Assembly: GCA_023614405.1 (NCBI GenBank)
Contig: CM042697.1
Span: forward strand, 467,586,744-467,650,743
Length of the DNA stretch: 64,000 nucleotides
DNA from: Avena insularis
Lineage: Eukaryota; Streptophyta; Magnoliopsida; Poales; Poaceae
Direction: 5' to 3'
Positions 1-12,058 of this stretch are shown here, piece by piece. The notes under the pieces are model-generated. The model was given only the letters and a program-made list of their open reading frames with translations, had not been told where the DNA came from and did no database searches. Position numbers and translations under genes: made by a program. The stretch's first letter is position 1. The number at the start of each line of letters is the position of its first letter.

Positions 1-256
1 TGCATGAAGTGTCGTTGGTGAAGTCGCCGCGGCAGAGCGCGAGCGCGTGCACGGCGTCGGGGGACTGGCCGGTGCTGGCGGCGGCGAAGAGCTGTCGAGA
101 GGTGGAGGCGTTGCCTGCGAGTGTGGTGGCGAGGACGGCAAGGTTGGACTGGTAGGTGCTGTTGGCCGTGTAGTTGCCGCCGCTGCCGCAGAGCTCTGCT
201 GTTGCCGCCGCCGAGAGCGGCATCACCAGGAGGAGGAGGAGCAAGACACGCAACAT
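1..256 (-). CDS. Cysteine-rich receptor-like kinase, 5' end (partial)
   Basis: This is the start of a CRK-type receptor kinase or a DUF26 secreted protein, cut by the left window edge after 85 codons. Seen: the ATG (254-256 on the minus strand) begins a typical signal peptide with a run of leucines followed by Ala-rich residues (about residues 4-20). Cys23 and a stretch rich in N-glycosylation sequons (NYT, NST, NAS) follow, and then the DUF26 core begins, with Cys75 and Cys85 spaced by nine residues; the third Cys would fall outside the window. The same Cys spacing is found in the first DUF26 domain of the complete CRK at 6675-9355, which lies 6.4 kb away on the same strand. Known of the family: DUF26 (Gnk2/stress-antifungal) domains form the extracellular part of CRKs, which sit at the plasma membrane. 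The kinase half is not in view, so a secreted DUF26-only protein cannot be excluded. Confidence 0.85.
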   Translation of the reverse strand, partial: MLRVLLLLLLVMPLSAAATAELCGSGGNYTANSTYQSNLAVLATTLAGNASTSRQLFAAASTGQSPDAVHALALCRGDFTNDTSC

Positions 257-320
257 GTTTGCTGACTACGGCACGGCTCGGCCGAAACACAGCGATTCTA
301 CCACGTTGTGGGGTCCCGGC

Positions 321-327
321 CTATACA
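321..327 (-). promoter_or_regulatory. TATA-like element upstream of the partial CRK gene
   Basis: Read on the minus strand this is TGTATAG, about 65 bases upstream of the ATG at 256, a plausible distance for a plant TATA box. There is no transcript evidence. Confidence 0.3.
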
Positions 328-329
328 AT

Positions 330-2283
330 TTGCATTCTGCACCTGGTAGAATCGCACCCTATAGGAACCAAACTGGACATGTCAATCTTATCTCCTACCG
401 GTTCTCCTCTCACCACATGCCACATTCATCCCGTCGCCATCAAGAAAATCGCCGCCGCCATGGACGAATAGACCCAGCCAACATCCACGAGCCTCGCCGC
501 TGCTGACTGACTCTCTCCTATCCCTCTCCTTTCATCTACGAGCATCTCTAACAAACCCTGTAAAAAGGGGAACCGTAAAAGATGGATATAGTCTACGGAG
601 AATGGCTTTAATTACAGTTCGCGTAACAGTCAGCGCAGATCAAATACGGATCAAATACTGACCAGACGAGTGGACAATCATATGAAAGGTGTAAATTATA
701 TGGATTAAACTACTCTCTCCAGAATAGTATAATAGGCGCACCCTTCGTTTAAGGAAAATTTGACCACCAATGTTATCAACAAAATAGGAGATATATTTAT
801 TACTTCATTATTGCTATGAGGAGTAACATAGTTCTCAGCATCATGTTACCAAGCATCATAGTAATAAAGCGCCCATTTCCAAACGAAAAAAATTGAAACA
901 CTCAATAGTATTTCCAATATTGCTTGTGATGGTTATTTTACACCTACTAGAAGTATTAACCAAATAATAACATGATTATTTTCTTATATGAACTTGTATC
1001 ATATCACCTTACTTAATGCAATGCACTATAGATTACTACATAATTTATACATCTATGCCATGGTAATTGGTCACAATAAAATAGAGTGTTATTCATATAT
1101 TCCATTGTGATTTTTATATGACATTGATTTAAATGTTTGCATGTCTTTTGAGATTTCAGACACATATCTATGTGATGTATTTTGTGCAACTATGTTTATA
1201 AGAGATGCTAGTAGGGAATCTATGAACATTGGTAGTATTTTAAGGAAACAAAAATACCCAAGATAAGCTATAAATTTTTTTTGAATTTATTTTTTTACTA
1301 AATTTGGACATACACATGCTTTTATAATATTTTTGATGTTACATATTTTCAAATAGGCCACTATTACCGCTTAGGACTATGATAGGTGTGTGTGGGGACA
1401 TAAGTGTGTTATCTTTTATTTATTTCATGATCCTAGACATTAGGAAATAATTCATCTATTATCCCACTTGGAATCTTAACCTTACGTCACTCACCTTTTG
1501 CGCTTGACATTTAACAAGCTGTCTACACGAAAACATAACCGTAGTTAAGATGCATCTCTCTAAGGTACTATCTGTATTAAGACACAAAGGTGACAATGTA
1601 TACGATTATTTCTTATGCATCCATTTTTTGTTCACATTGTCATCGGTCGTATCACTGATATGTATGAACGAATATGTGACTCTTATGGGAGACTACGTAT
1701 TGTGTGATAATAATTTTAATTGTCCTAATAAGGATACATGACACATTATTATACAAGTACAAAACTAAGTTGATGGTCTGTTGGAATCATGATGAAGATC
1801 ATGAAATCAACTGAGATGTGTCCTATATCAGTCTATAATACAATGCATAAGCATGTCCTAGATTTAAAGTCTTCATAGGTTTTCCAAAAGTGAATAAGTT
1901 TGTTCATGGGAGTTTTTTTTCTTTTTGTCACGCCGAAACCCATATCTAGCATACCCTCGTATCGGCGTACTCGGTCGAGCTAAATATACTCAACGTATCC
2001 ACCAGCACTATCAACATGATCCACATCCCTACCAGCGCTATCATTGCGATCATTGCGATCGACATCTGTGCACGCCGTGTCACCATACAATACGTACATG
2101 ATACGTACAAGCATGTCTGTATAATTCAAACGGCCGCACAGGTACTCTAGATCTTGATAGGGTCATTGTGACACTCGGTTTGAAGGGATACATGCGAATC
2201 CAGGCCTTCCATGAGTCTAACTTTCGCAAAGTTTGGAGGAGGAGGAGGAGGATATCGAAGCAAAAGTGGTCTAACAAATGCTA
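330..2283. other. Intergenic, AT-rich; no gene recognised
   Basis: The region is the 5' flank of the partial CRK gene and then AT-rich DNA with many short poly-A/T runs. No reading frame resembles a known protein. Between about 1920 and 2270 composition becomes more balanced and there are short open frames on the minus strand, but I cannot assign them. Confidence 0.5.
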
Positions 2284-4693
2284 CACTACAGGAACAGCAC
2301 GCTACGCCGAGGACCAAAAGCCGTCGGCGTAGCCTCGATCCCCGTCGGCGTAGGCTATGCTGGCATAGCATCCTCGTCAAAGACCTCCCTCGGCGGAGGC
2401 ACTTTTACCCGTCGGCGTAGCTCGAGCCGTCGGCGTATGCTATGCCGAAGGCAAAGCCCCGTCGGCATAATAAAGGCAGGTTGTAAAAAAATTCAATTTT
2501 TTCTTAACTTTTTTAAATCTTTGAATTGTTTGAATCGCTAATCTCTCGTCTGGAACATTTTTAACACTAATTAAATTTAATCTTTGATTAAATTGCAGTC
2601 TTTATCAAACTTCCCGCTCGGTCACCCATCCTAACACTACTCCAGCTCCAGCACGCTTAACTTCTCGGTTGCTTCCTAATCAGTTTCCACGAAGCAATTT
2701 GTACATAATTGTCAATACTATGATATCAATCCTATTAACTCTTATATCATTATGTCACATGTTTTTACTTTTTGAAACTACAAACACTTATTTAAGTAAA
2801 AAACAATGAATAAGTAAAAATATTACTGATTCAAATAAAAATACTATTGAATTCAAATAAAAATATAATAATTTTATTTTTTTGTATTTTTCTATTTAAT
2901 ATGGAATAATTAATATCTTTAAATCCGTAAATCGGAATTCGATAAATAATATGTCTAAATTAATCAGAAAAATGAAAGGAATCTAAATATGATATTCATA
3001 TCAACTTATCATAAACCCTCTTGTTTTTGATTTTTTTAAGCCCGTTTTAAACTATCGTTAAACTTTGTCGAACGACGAGCATGAAGATTCTTAGCTCGTG
3101 GCCGAGCCTCGCTAAACTTGCATTGGATCTTTGATAAAATAGCATATTGTGAAGCTAAAAATGATTTTTGTAAAAAAACATGAGCATCGGATCATGTACC
3201 TATAGTTCATATCTGACCCACTTCCTACCGATTTGGCAGGAATTTGTCTTTTTCACCAGGGGTGGACGGAAAGGTTTCAGATCCCCTGTTGGGATATTGT
3301 CCATATAAGGTGGTGTATTATTTATTTGTAAAATGTGGTGATAGCATTTTGAATTATCCATTTGATGGTTGCTTCACAAAACCGTCAGTTTTTTGTGCTC
3401 GGAAAATGGAAAATGGCTTTTTGGTGCGACGAAAAGGAAAACTTCCTCCTGCAACATTGTTCACCATCCCATGATGCACATGTATGCATAATATGAGCAC
3501 ATTATCACAAACTATTCCTTGATTCTAGCCATAACATTGGTCATTTGACCCGAAAGCCAAGAAACCTCGAATGAGATAGGTAACTCTGTGAAGGTTTTTT
3601 TGAGACATAATCAATATACCAAGTTTGATATTTTTCTTTCTATGTCACATAATATGACACCACACGAAGATTTTTCATTGTTTTGATCGTTTTTTATGCC
3701 CATTTTAAACTATCGTCAAACATTGTCGAACGGTGGGTATGAAGATTCTTAGCTCGGGGCCGAACCTCGCTAAACTTGAATTGGATCTTTGATACAATAG
3801 CATATTGTGAACCTAAAAATGATTTTTGTAAAAAAACCTGACCATCAGATCATGTACATGTAGTTCATATTTGACCCACTTCCTACCGATTCGGTAGAAA
3901 TTTGTCTTTTTCACCAAGGGTGGACAGAAAGGTTTCAGATCCCCTGTTGGAATATTGTCCATATAAGGTGGTCTTGTATTTTTGTAAAATGTGGTGGTAG
4001 CATTTTGAATTAGCCATTTGGTGGTTGCTTCACAAAACCGTCAGTTTTTTGTGCTCGGAAAATGGAAAATGGCTTTTTGGTACGACGAAAAGAAAAACTT
4101 CCTCCTGCAACACTGTTCGTCATCCCATGATGCACGTGTATGCACAATATGAGCACATTATCATAAACTATGCCTTGATTCTATCCATAACATTGGCATT
4201 TGACCCGAAAGCCAAGAAACCTCGAATAAGATAGGTCATTTTGTGAAGGTTTTTTGAGACATAATCAATATACCAAGTTTGATATTTTTTCTTCTAACTA
4301 TGTCACATAATATGACACCACGCGAAGGTTTCGCATTGTTTCAATTGTTTTTAAATTTTGTATGCCGTTTTAAACTATATATAATGTTTTATGTTTCACT
4401 TAATTTTTATTTAGAAATGTGTAATATTTGAGTGTAGATAGATACATCTTATTTTTATGCAAATTTTGATATATTATTTATATTTTTCCGAATTAGAATG
4501 ATTTAGTTATGATTTTTCAAAGTTTAATGAGGTAAAAGGAAAAATAGCTACGCCGAGGGCAGCTATCAGCGTAGCATAGGATACGCCGAGGACAATTCTA
4601 TGCCGACGACTGCTTGACGGGACTGGCCTGGTCACGGTCTACGCCGGCGGCCCCGACGTTTGGCCGTCGGTGTATTCATCCAGTCTTGTAGTG
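2284..4693. mobile_element. CACTA (En/Spm-type) DNA transposon, non-autonomous
   Basis: The left end begins CACTACAGGAAC and the right end finishes CTTGTAGTG, the inverse of CACTACAAG, as in grass CACTA elements. Both ends carry subterminal motifs related to CCGTCGGCGTAG in direct and inverted orientation. At the left these lie at about 2300-2470; at the right they lie at about 4550-4670. Such short subterminal repeats are the transposase-binding arrays known for this superfamily. The ~2.4-kb interior has no transposase-like frame and consists largely of a duplicated ~660-bp AT-rich unit, so the copy depends on a relative for movement. The expected 3-bp target duplication is not apparent (CTA before, AAG after), which leaves the exact ends slightly uncertain. 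Confidence 0.75.
3030..4380 (+). repeat. Two-and-a-bit copy tandem duplication (~660-bp unit) inside the CACTA element
   Basis: The same landmark, CC(C/A)(G/A)TTTTAAACTAT, occurs near 3041, 3699 and 4364, giving spacings of about 658 and 665 bases. Between the first two landmarks the following sequence is repeated almost base for base, including GAAGATTCTTAGCTCG, AGGTTTCAGATCCCCTGTTGG and the AAAATGGAAAATGGCTTTTTGG block. The third copy is only the start of a unit. Both copies are non-coding. Confidence 0.8.
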
Positions 4694-5540
4694 AAGCTAC
4701 TCCATGAGTGGTTGGTTATAAAATTAATTTTTGTCTTGTCGTGAACCTTGCTGCTAGGCTAGTCTATCAAGAAGAAACTCCCATCATACAAGGGAAGTTA
4801 TCTCTGGGCCTTCTTGAGTGATCGTAACCAGAGTTGCATGGTCATATGAAAACAGTTACTTGTTAACCCTGAATCAGGAATCTATATCACGAGCTCCATT
4901 CGAGAAGAAGGAAGAAAAGTACTAGCCTTGATCCATAAAATACATATCACGAGGAAAAGGGAATGTTGAATATGAAGCATTGTCGAGGTTTGTCAAACTG
5001 ACTTTATGAGCATGTCTTGCTAGGTGCTGCTATCAAGTATCGAGCAAGTATGAGAGATCACTGGCTGAACTGTAGACTCTGAAGTTGAGTAAGAACTCGG
5101 GCTACTTCGGGTCAACTTATAATGTCACATCTGGAACCAACTCTTATTGAATGTGAGTTAAATTAGTATGTGCATATAGTCATGCTTGGCAGTAATTGTC
5201 AAGGACCATATGAGGAAGCGGAGAAAAGTAGGAGATGTCAACATAATCTGGGTTTAACCATTGACTGGTTCAAGGTGTTTGGGAAACTTAGACACCGCCA
5301 TCTCCATGCCCAAGTGTTTAGCGAGCAACTCTAATAATCTGCCGCACATTATCCATCCATGCATGTACATGCGGAAACTTTGGAGAATTTGCACCTTCGA
5401 TGCTTTGTTAAATTATTTGAGTGAACCAATGATGATGATGAGGTAGTACAACTACACTTAACTGAATTGAAGTTCAGACTCTAATTCTTTCTACCAGTAT
5501 GTTTGTGCTATAATATTTAAAGTTGTGCTAGTCGTAGCTT
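4694..5540. other. Intergenic; nothing identified
   Basis: No recognisable coding region, LTR or TIR was seen here. The sequence is of balanced composition and looks like decayed repeat or unique intergenic DNA. Confidence 0.4.
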
Positions 5541-6480
5541 ACATGACAGTCTAGGCACCCCTAGCGTCGCCCCCGCCTTGTGACCGAGGGAAAACCCTAC
5601 CGCCGCCTAGCTCCCCTCCTCCTCCTCCCTCCTCCGTTCCCGTCGCCGCCAGAGGATGCGGCTGGGCAAAGCCTAGCTGGCACCGGCGGCGGCGGGGACT
5701 CCCTCGCCTCCTTGCCTCTCTCTGTCAGAGTGGGCCGGCTAAAGGGCAGGGACGTGGTGCTGCCGGGCGTCATGGTGCGGCCGCTCCAGCGACGACGCGG
5801 CGGATGGAGGCATATTCTCTCGAAGATCGAAGGCGGATGTCGGCATATTCTCTCGAAGATCAAAGGCGGATGGCGGTGTCGGCCTTCCTCTCCCGTGGCT
5901 CGGCCCTTGGCTGCGGCAGGAGGTGAGGCGGTTGGCCGGTGAAAGCTGGGTTGTGGGTCGGAGCCGACGATGGCAGCGTTCTCGGACATCATTTACCTTG
6001 ATGAAGGCGTCGTTGCTATGAATTTCGCCTCATGCCTAAGGTTCCGAGGGAATTCTTAGATCTGGGATGTCTCAGATCGGACGATGTCGGCACTTTGGTG
6101 TCATTCATCCTCTTGAGGGCATTGTTTTGGAGATCGAGATGCCTGGAGGAGGTCTTTTGGTGGTGCGGTGTCTCATCTACCACGCCGACGGCGGTGATTC
6201 TCGGCTGTGGTGCGGCAGGGTCTCGGTGACAGGCGTGCTGATGTCCTTGTGCAGAGTGGAGGTGCGGTTTGGCGTCGTGGTGGTGTCGGCGGCAGGACCG
6301 GCAAAGTTCATGCGGATCTTAACCGTGAAGACTGTTCAGAGGTTCGATAGCGGTGATGGCTTCTGTGGCATGCACACAAGGTGCTCTAGGGAAGCTTTGC
6401 TTGCTTGTTCTCCCTTTTGTGAGATGTTTTTGTGATTCCTCGGATTGAAATCATCGCTTACCATACATTTTTTTTGGTGC
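5541..6480 (+). mobile_element. GC-rich non-LTR-like segment (probable LINE-derived debris)
   Basis: An abrupt GC-rich block begins near 5555 and relaxes to AT-rich after 6430. Its composition and phrasing (for example GAGGGCATTGTTTTGGAG near 6114) resemble the other GC-rich blocks at 10770-12058 and 12360-13563. One of those has a clear target duplication and a LINE-like tail. Open frames on both strands are a by-product of GC content, and none resembles a known protein. A short imperfect direct repeat, CATATTCTCTCGAAGATC, occurs at about 5810 and 5843. Boundaries are approximate and no target duplication was found. Confidence 0.35.
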
Positions 6481-6674
6481 AAATGGATTGGTTGAATATG
6501 AGTATAATAAGATATCTATAAACACAAAACTGACACACAATTCAAGCTAGGTGAAAATATGAACTAAAAGTAAAATTTGACCTGAAATGCGAGGTAAGGT
6601 AAAAACAACATAATTTATATAATTGAAATAGGAAGTGGTCGAACCATCAGGAAAATCATAACACGAGTGAATCT

Positions 6675-9355
6675 CTATCTCCCAACTGTGACAGATATAG
6701 TCATATCATTAATACTACACAAGTCAGTAGTGGTGGCTAGCTCTTCATTACCAGTCCTCACATTGAAATAAGCCGGTTGCATAGGCTCAGCAAGGATCAT
6801 AGTGTCACTACTAAGCATTGATATAACTTCTGCCATGGTTGGTCGATCCGATGCATTCTCTTGTACACACAACAATGCTATGTTAATGTACCTCATCATC
6901 TTCACCGAGTGACTTTTGGTAAGCAATGTCGCATCAACGACATCAACCCACCTTCCTTCTTCCCATAATTGCCATGCCTGTTCGCAAATTTGATGTGGTA
7001 TTATATCTTTAGGTAAGTAAAAATGTGATTGTATCATAAATTCAAATGATATTTAAAATGCTTATGTTTGTGTGCCTAAATCTTACATATCCAAGTATAT
7101 TGATGAAATCTCCACATTGTTTGCTTCCAGAATTCCGTATTCCACTAAGGATCTCGAAGACAATAACACCAAAGCTGAAGATGTCAGATTTAACAGAGAA
7201 GATGCCCTCAGAAGCATACTCGGGGGCCATGTAGCCACTAAAATGGTATACGATACATGTCAAAAATATTGTATATGGTAAAATTTGAGTAAAAGTACTC
7301 ACACGTGGAAATTACTGAAACTTACTATGTACCAACTACTCTTCGTGTGGTGTTTCCCTCATTGCTATTTGAGGTGGATATTTTTGCTAGCCCGAAATCT
7401 GAAATCTTTGGATTCATTTCGTTGTCTAATAGAATGTTACTTGGTTTAAGATCTCGATGTATGACACGCAGCCGGGAGTGCTTATGTAGGTAAAGAAGTC
7501 CATGCCCTATTCCTTCAACTATAGCTATAATATTGGACCAATCTAGTAAAGCTCTTCTTTTTTCATCTGCGCATCAATAATATATTAGTGTAACTGGGGA
7601 GAAACGGAAGGAAAATATATGAAATACCACTCAGTTCCCTAGGGAGTGGACTATACTAATTGATCTATCAGAAACAAAATGTCAAAAAGAATTATGTAAA
7701 CTGAGTTAAGAAACGAAAATGCTTACCAAAGATAAAGAAATCCAAGCTTTTATTTGGCAGGTATTCATACACCAATATTTTCTCCTCTTCCTGAGAACAA
7801 CATCCCAAGAGCCTAACCAAATTACTATGTTGGAGTTTGGCTATGAGCTGGACTTCATTTTTAAACTCTGTGAAACCTTGCCCTGAATGTTCAGCAAGTC
7901 TCTTCACTGCTATATCCAGTCCCTCGGGAAGCTTGCCCTGTGAAAATATGCATTCAAAAGTTAGACTCTTCTAGTTTGCACTCAAGTCCTCTCCTCCCTA
8001 CTATTTCCGTTGATAGCAACTCTAATCTTTTCAATTGTGTTAGCACCCTAAAATAGTTCCAAGTAAAATATGAGAATCATATGCACATAGTAATGTACCT
8101 TGTAGACCGCGCCAAAGCCGCCTTGCCCAAGCTTGTTTTCTTCGGAGAAATTGTTTGTAGCCTCTTGGAGCTGTTCAAAGTCAAACATGGAGAACTCGGA
8201 ATTTTTCCCTTGCCAAACTAGTTGTTCCTCTCCTTCTGAATCCTGATGCCTGGATCCTTCTAATCTAAGCACTTTACCTGAATATATGATTTAGGGCATG
8301 TGCAATATATATCTCTTGAACGGTGTGCTACGGTATCTTGATAGCACTACAATTTATGGAGCTAGATTGATTTCTGAAACTAATTAGCATACCTTTGCTT
8401 TGCTTTGTGATCCGACGAGCGTATAAGAAGATACATAGAAACGCTGCTGCCGCTAGAGGAACCAGCACAATGGGAATGGCCCACAGCTTGCTCATACGTC
8501 CTGATATTATGTAAACATAAGAAGACGGTAACGAAGCGTGCAAATAATAATAGTAACTCACAAATTCTAAGCAGACTTACTCTTGTGTTCAGTCGGAGTT
8601 GGAGCTGGCGATGGTGGCCCAAGACTCAGCATGGGTTGTCCTTGGTAGAACTGAGATGCATCGTATCTAAAATAACATCTTATGACGCCGATCTGCCCTC
8701 CCATGGGCAGGGCCATGGTGGAGTTGATCATGCCGACGAGACGATTCAGGCACGCCAGACAGTCGGCGGCGGAGAGGTCCGGCGTGCACTGCGCCAAAGA
8801 GTATACCCTCGGGAAGGTGGTGCCGCTATCCACAACACCCGTGGCGAATCTTCTCGGTGACGCGCTGGCCGCCTTGTCCACCGTCTGTACCAGCATGTCG
8901 TGTATGAGGCCAGTGATGAGGGGAACATCGCCGGTGATGTTCTTAGTGTTCCACCTCTCGAAAGGTGGATCGCCGTCGCCAGAATGTCCCACAGTATTTG
9001 AGGGCATCGCGAGGATGTCGTCGGTGCTGTAGACGAGGATGCACTCATCATAGTAGGAGGCTATCTGGTAACACTCAGAGCCCGGTGGCGTAGCCTTGGC
9101 GATCATTTCGAAGATGTTGGCGATGCAGTTGGCACATGTGGAGTCATCGAGGATGTCGCTGCGGCAGAGGGCGAGCGCATAGACCACGTCGGTGGCGTTG
9201 CCGAAGGTGGCGGTGGCGAAGTGTACCGGCGATGCGGAGGTTTTGTTGGGGAGGGTAGCGGCGACGGCCTTGACGTTATCACAGAATACTGCGGACTGGG
9301 CGGCCGGCTGGAAGGGCATGAGGCTGCTCAGTAGGAGAAGCAGGAGGATCGCCAT
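6675..9355 (-). CDS. Cysteine-rich receptor-like protein kinase (DUF26 RLK), complete, 7 exons
   Basis: This is a plasma-membrane Ser/Thr receptor kinase. The minus-strand exons are 9355-8581, 8500-8393, 8277-8099, 7937-7727, 7566-7326, 7237-7087 and 6977-6675; all introns are GT-AG and join in frame to give 655 aa. Residues 1-22 are a signal peptide. DUF26-1 spans about 25-110 (C64-X9-C74-X2-C77) and DUF26-2 about 139-235 (C190-X8-C199-X2-C202). A Pro-rich linker precedes one TM helix at about 264-286. The kinase has GQGGFG (345-350), Lys366, Glu382, HRDLKPSN (Asp463), DFG (Asp481) and APE (509-511), so it is predicted active. Length and domain order are normal for CRKs. I start at the Met just before the Leu-rich signal peptide; a Met 17 codons upstream is less likely. 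CRKs are generally linked to stress and immune signalling; this one's ligand and role are unknown. Confidence 0.93.
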
Positions 9356-9423
9356 ATGGCTAGACGTGATTCTTGTTGTTCTTCTTCTCACAGTGAAGAT
9401 GATCAACCTGTCCTGGCCACTGC

Positions 9424-9434
9424 CTTTATTTATC
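9424..9434 (-). promoter_or_regulatory. TATA-like element of the complete CRK gene
   Basis: The minus strand reads GATAAATAAAG about 70 bases upstream of the chosen ATG. The position is right for a plant TATA box, but the match is AT-rich and only suggestive. Confidence 0.3.
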
Positions 9435-9659
9435 TCCAGATCACCGTCCCTCGCCTATAATTTGTTTTTTTTTGTCGAAAACTGTTTCTTTCAGCCAGTC
9501 AACACGAATATATTTGAAACCGTCAAGGGAAAACAATCATGCTTAATTTTGTTAATCTCATTCGTTCACATCTCCTGGTCTCCGGTAGCTAGGTCGCATA
9601 ACACCTGGAATAGAACAGTTCAGTGGTTTTATCTAGTAGTACATTTTTGTATGAATCGA

Positions 9660-10760
9660 GACATATTACGCTTCAGTTTTGTCATGATCTTAGAATTTTC
9701 TCCTTTAGAATTGTTGTTATCTGGTCTGCACAGGCTTTTCCATATGTCTCTTTGTAAGTATTCCTGCTTACCAATGCCTCCATCATCACGTGTCAGTTTT
9801 TTGTGAACAAAGTCTTGACCGCGGCACTCGTGAATTGTGAATTAAGAAACAATCTTAATCATGGTCTAGCCCTGGAGCCGGTCGATGCATTGTACGAGTG
9901 GGTTTGATCCGGTACAACCTCCTTTCCCGTTAAACTCATACAAATACGTTTACGTATATTAAACCAAATATAATATTATTCTATAGAGGTATACATATTT
10001 TGATCAGTAGTTATACACAATTCTAATTTTTTATCCGGCTTATCCCACTGCCGGCCATCGTCGCGACCGCTCCGCTTCCGCTAGCCATCGTCACGACCGC
10101 CACAACCAATCTCTCCTGTTGCGCCTCTGCCGGACAGTCCGGCGAGCTGCCGGACAAGTCACGGGACAGTCCGGCAAACCGCCGGATAAGTCGGCGAACA
10201 AGTTGCCGAACAGTCCAGCGAGCCACCGGACAAGTCGCTGGATAGTCCAGCGAGCTGCCTGACAGTTTGGTCGCCGCCGCCTCTACGCGCCGCCGCTTCC
10301 GCCATGGCAGCGCCGCAGACACACATCTACGAGGCCAAGCCAAGGAGTGCACTACCCAGGCCGAGTCATCGGCTCGCCGGACCTAAGTACCACCATTATG
10401 AGGTCGGACACGGCCGTTACCGGCAATGATTCGGCGTACGGCCATACTTTTTTTCCTTTGCATAGGGCTCATACTAGTACATGTATGGGTAGAAAACGTA
10501 TTATTTAGTAAAATTTTATGGGATTTTATACAAAGTTACATATATGTGTATATACTAATTATGAAGGGATATCAAGTGATCTGAGCCGTTCTTGTGTTTG
10601 ACATTATACGAGTTTAGGAGGGAGAGGGTAGTACTAGATCAGAGCCCTTGTAAGAATCTTAACCAGTCATTATTGTGATGTATTGGTTGATACTAGATCG
10701 TGTTTTTCAAATGGTTTCTTTGCAACTAAATGTTTATATAGCTAGGTCGTCGTGCAAGGT
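9660..10760. repeat. CRK upstream region; partly duplicated at 13660-14040
   Basis: Blocks near 9715-9890 (TTTTCCATATGTCTCTTTGT, GTCTTGACC.CGGCACTCGTG, GGAGCCGGTCG) and 10650-10750 (TTAACCAGTCAT, ATACTAGATC, TAGCTAGGTCGTC) recur in the same order near 13680-13920 and 13930-14030. This indicates duplication of the region upstream of a CRK gene, with insertions since. There is no coding sequence. Confidence 0.6.
10132..10265 (+). repeat. ~32-bp minisatellite, about four units
   Basis: GGACAGTCCGGC-like units start at 10132, 10164, 10208 and 10240. The period is 32 bases, with one 12-base expansion (GAACAAGTTGCC) between units two and three. Each unit carries GGACAGTCC followed by GGACAAGTC. 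It lies in a GC-rich patch (10040-10370) about 0.8 kb upstream of the CRK start. Confidence 0.7.
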
Positions 10761-10769
10761 ACCTATTGT

Positions 10770-12058
10770 CCCTCTAGATCTGAATAGCTCCGTACCTCTC
10801 GGGTCCTCTCGCGCGAGAGGGCTCCGGAGGATCCACACCTCCTAACCCTAGAAGCCGCCGCTGGCCTTCCTCCCTGGCTGCTGCCCCCGCCGCTGCCGGT
10901 GGTGGCGGCCACGCCTGGCCGGCAAAGACGGCAGGCGTCGGCGGTGGCGCGCCCTGGGGCAGTCCCTTTGTGCGGAGGTGGGGCCTTTCCTGGGCGGCAC
11001 ATGGAGGGGTTTGGCGGTGGCAGCTCGGGCTCCTCAGCGGGAGGCGGTGTCGCAGGGCGCAGCAGCGGGGCTCGGCGACGGAGCGGGGAGGAGGTTCGGG
11101 GCCATGGTGGAGGTGGTGCGACGGCTTGCCGTGGCCTGGCCCTTTCCCCGACGAGCACGAGCGGTCCTCCTCGCGCCTTGGCTGCATGTGCTCATCGGCA
11201 CCGATGGTCGGCCTGCTCGATCCGTTCCCCGGAAACCGGCCGACGGTGTGGGGATCGCTGTGTCTGTCTGATCTAATAAAGGAGGTAGTCCTTTGGTTTC
11301 TTTCGCATGATGACGAAGGTCTGCTTGATGTCTGCCCTCGTTGATCTGGTCTGGAAAGGCGGGTTCTGGAAGGCTCCACCGGCGAACTCTCATGGACGTA
11401 TCATGTCTGGAGATTGCTGGATCGGAAGGTATCCGGTCGTGCGCACCTTATTTTTCTAGCCGTTTGGTTTCAGCTTTAGCATTGCGAAGCTCTGTTGTTT
11501 GTTCCCACCAAGTGCCATTCTTAGAGCCATGGTGAAGTCAGATGCGGAGAATGTCAGGAAAGCGGAAATATGAGGGTAGCGATGGTGATTTTAGTCCTTG
11601 TGGCGACGGAGATCTGGCTGCGTGATCTGCACTCGTTGTAGCGACTGTTGGTGCGGGAAGACAACACAAAGGAAGTTCCCAGTCTTACCTTGCAGGATGA
11701 AAATCCAAGGTCTGGCCTTAACTGGTTGTGCCTGGCAATGACCTTGTTGAAGGCATTGTTTTGTGAGCGAGGACTTTCTTCAGGGTAAAAATCTATGATT
11801 TTTGATCGGGCAACGACGACGCTTGGGCACTGTTTCCTTCTTGAAGACGTTGTTATTGGAGTGGAGGACTATTGGTGTTGTTCTGATGGTGTGAGTGTCG
11901 TTGTTTTGAGGATTAGTTCTCTGTAGAGGGACTTTTTTTTGTAATTCTTTTTTTTCTGGGTTGTGTGTATCCGTAGGGCCACTAGGGCATGCGTTGTTGC
12001 AGAGGCTAGGTGTAATTGGTATCATGTGATATAAATATATACTCTTTTCCAAAAAAAA
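10770..12058 (+). mobile_element. GC-rich non-LTR retroelement-like insertion with LINE-type tail
   Basis: A GC-rich 5' half grades into a GT-rich 3' half. It ends with GTTGCAGAGGCTAGGTGT, AATTGGTATCATG and an A8 run at 12051-12058. The same tail style (TTATGCAGAGGCCGGATGT followed by an A run) ends the recognisable LINE at 28577, so a non-autonomous or 5'-truncated LINE-type insertion is likely. Open frames on both strands look compositional and match nothing I know. I could not find a target duplication, so the left boundary is a guess. Confidence 0.45.

Noticed and set aside
2147..2541. Short frames over the left CACTA end
   Set aside because: They are generated by the GC-rich subterminal CCGTCGGCGTAG repeats.
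5580..5992. Overlapping 120-130 codon frames on both strands
   Set aside because: Compositional frames in a GC-rich block; neither shows a domain or splice structure.
7042..7302. Treating CRK exon-6 sequence as a separate small gene with its own Met start
   Set aside because: The extra N-terminal residues are translated intron. The acceptor at 7238-7240 joins in phase to exon 5 and restores the conserved kinase activation segment.
9192..9806. 204-codon frame on the plus strand
   Set aside because: The first third is antisense to CRK exon 1 and the rest crosses its promoter region. There is no recognisable domain.
10774..11393. Overlapping 120-200 codon frames on both strands
   Set aside because: They lie in a GC-rich non-LTR-like block, overlap in several phases and match nothing known.
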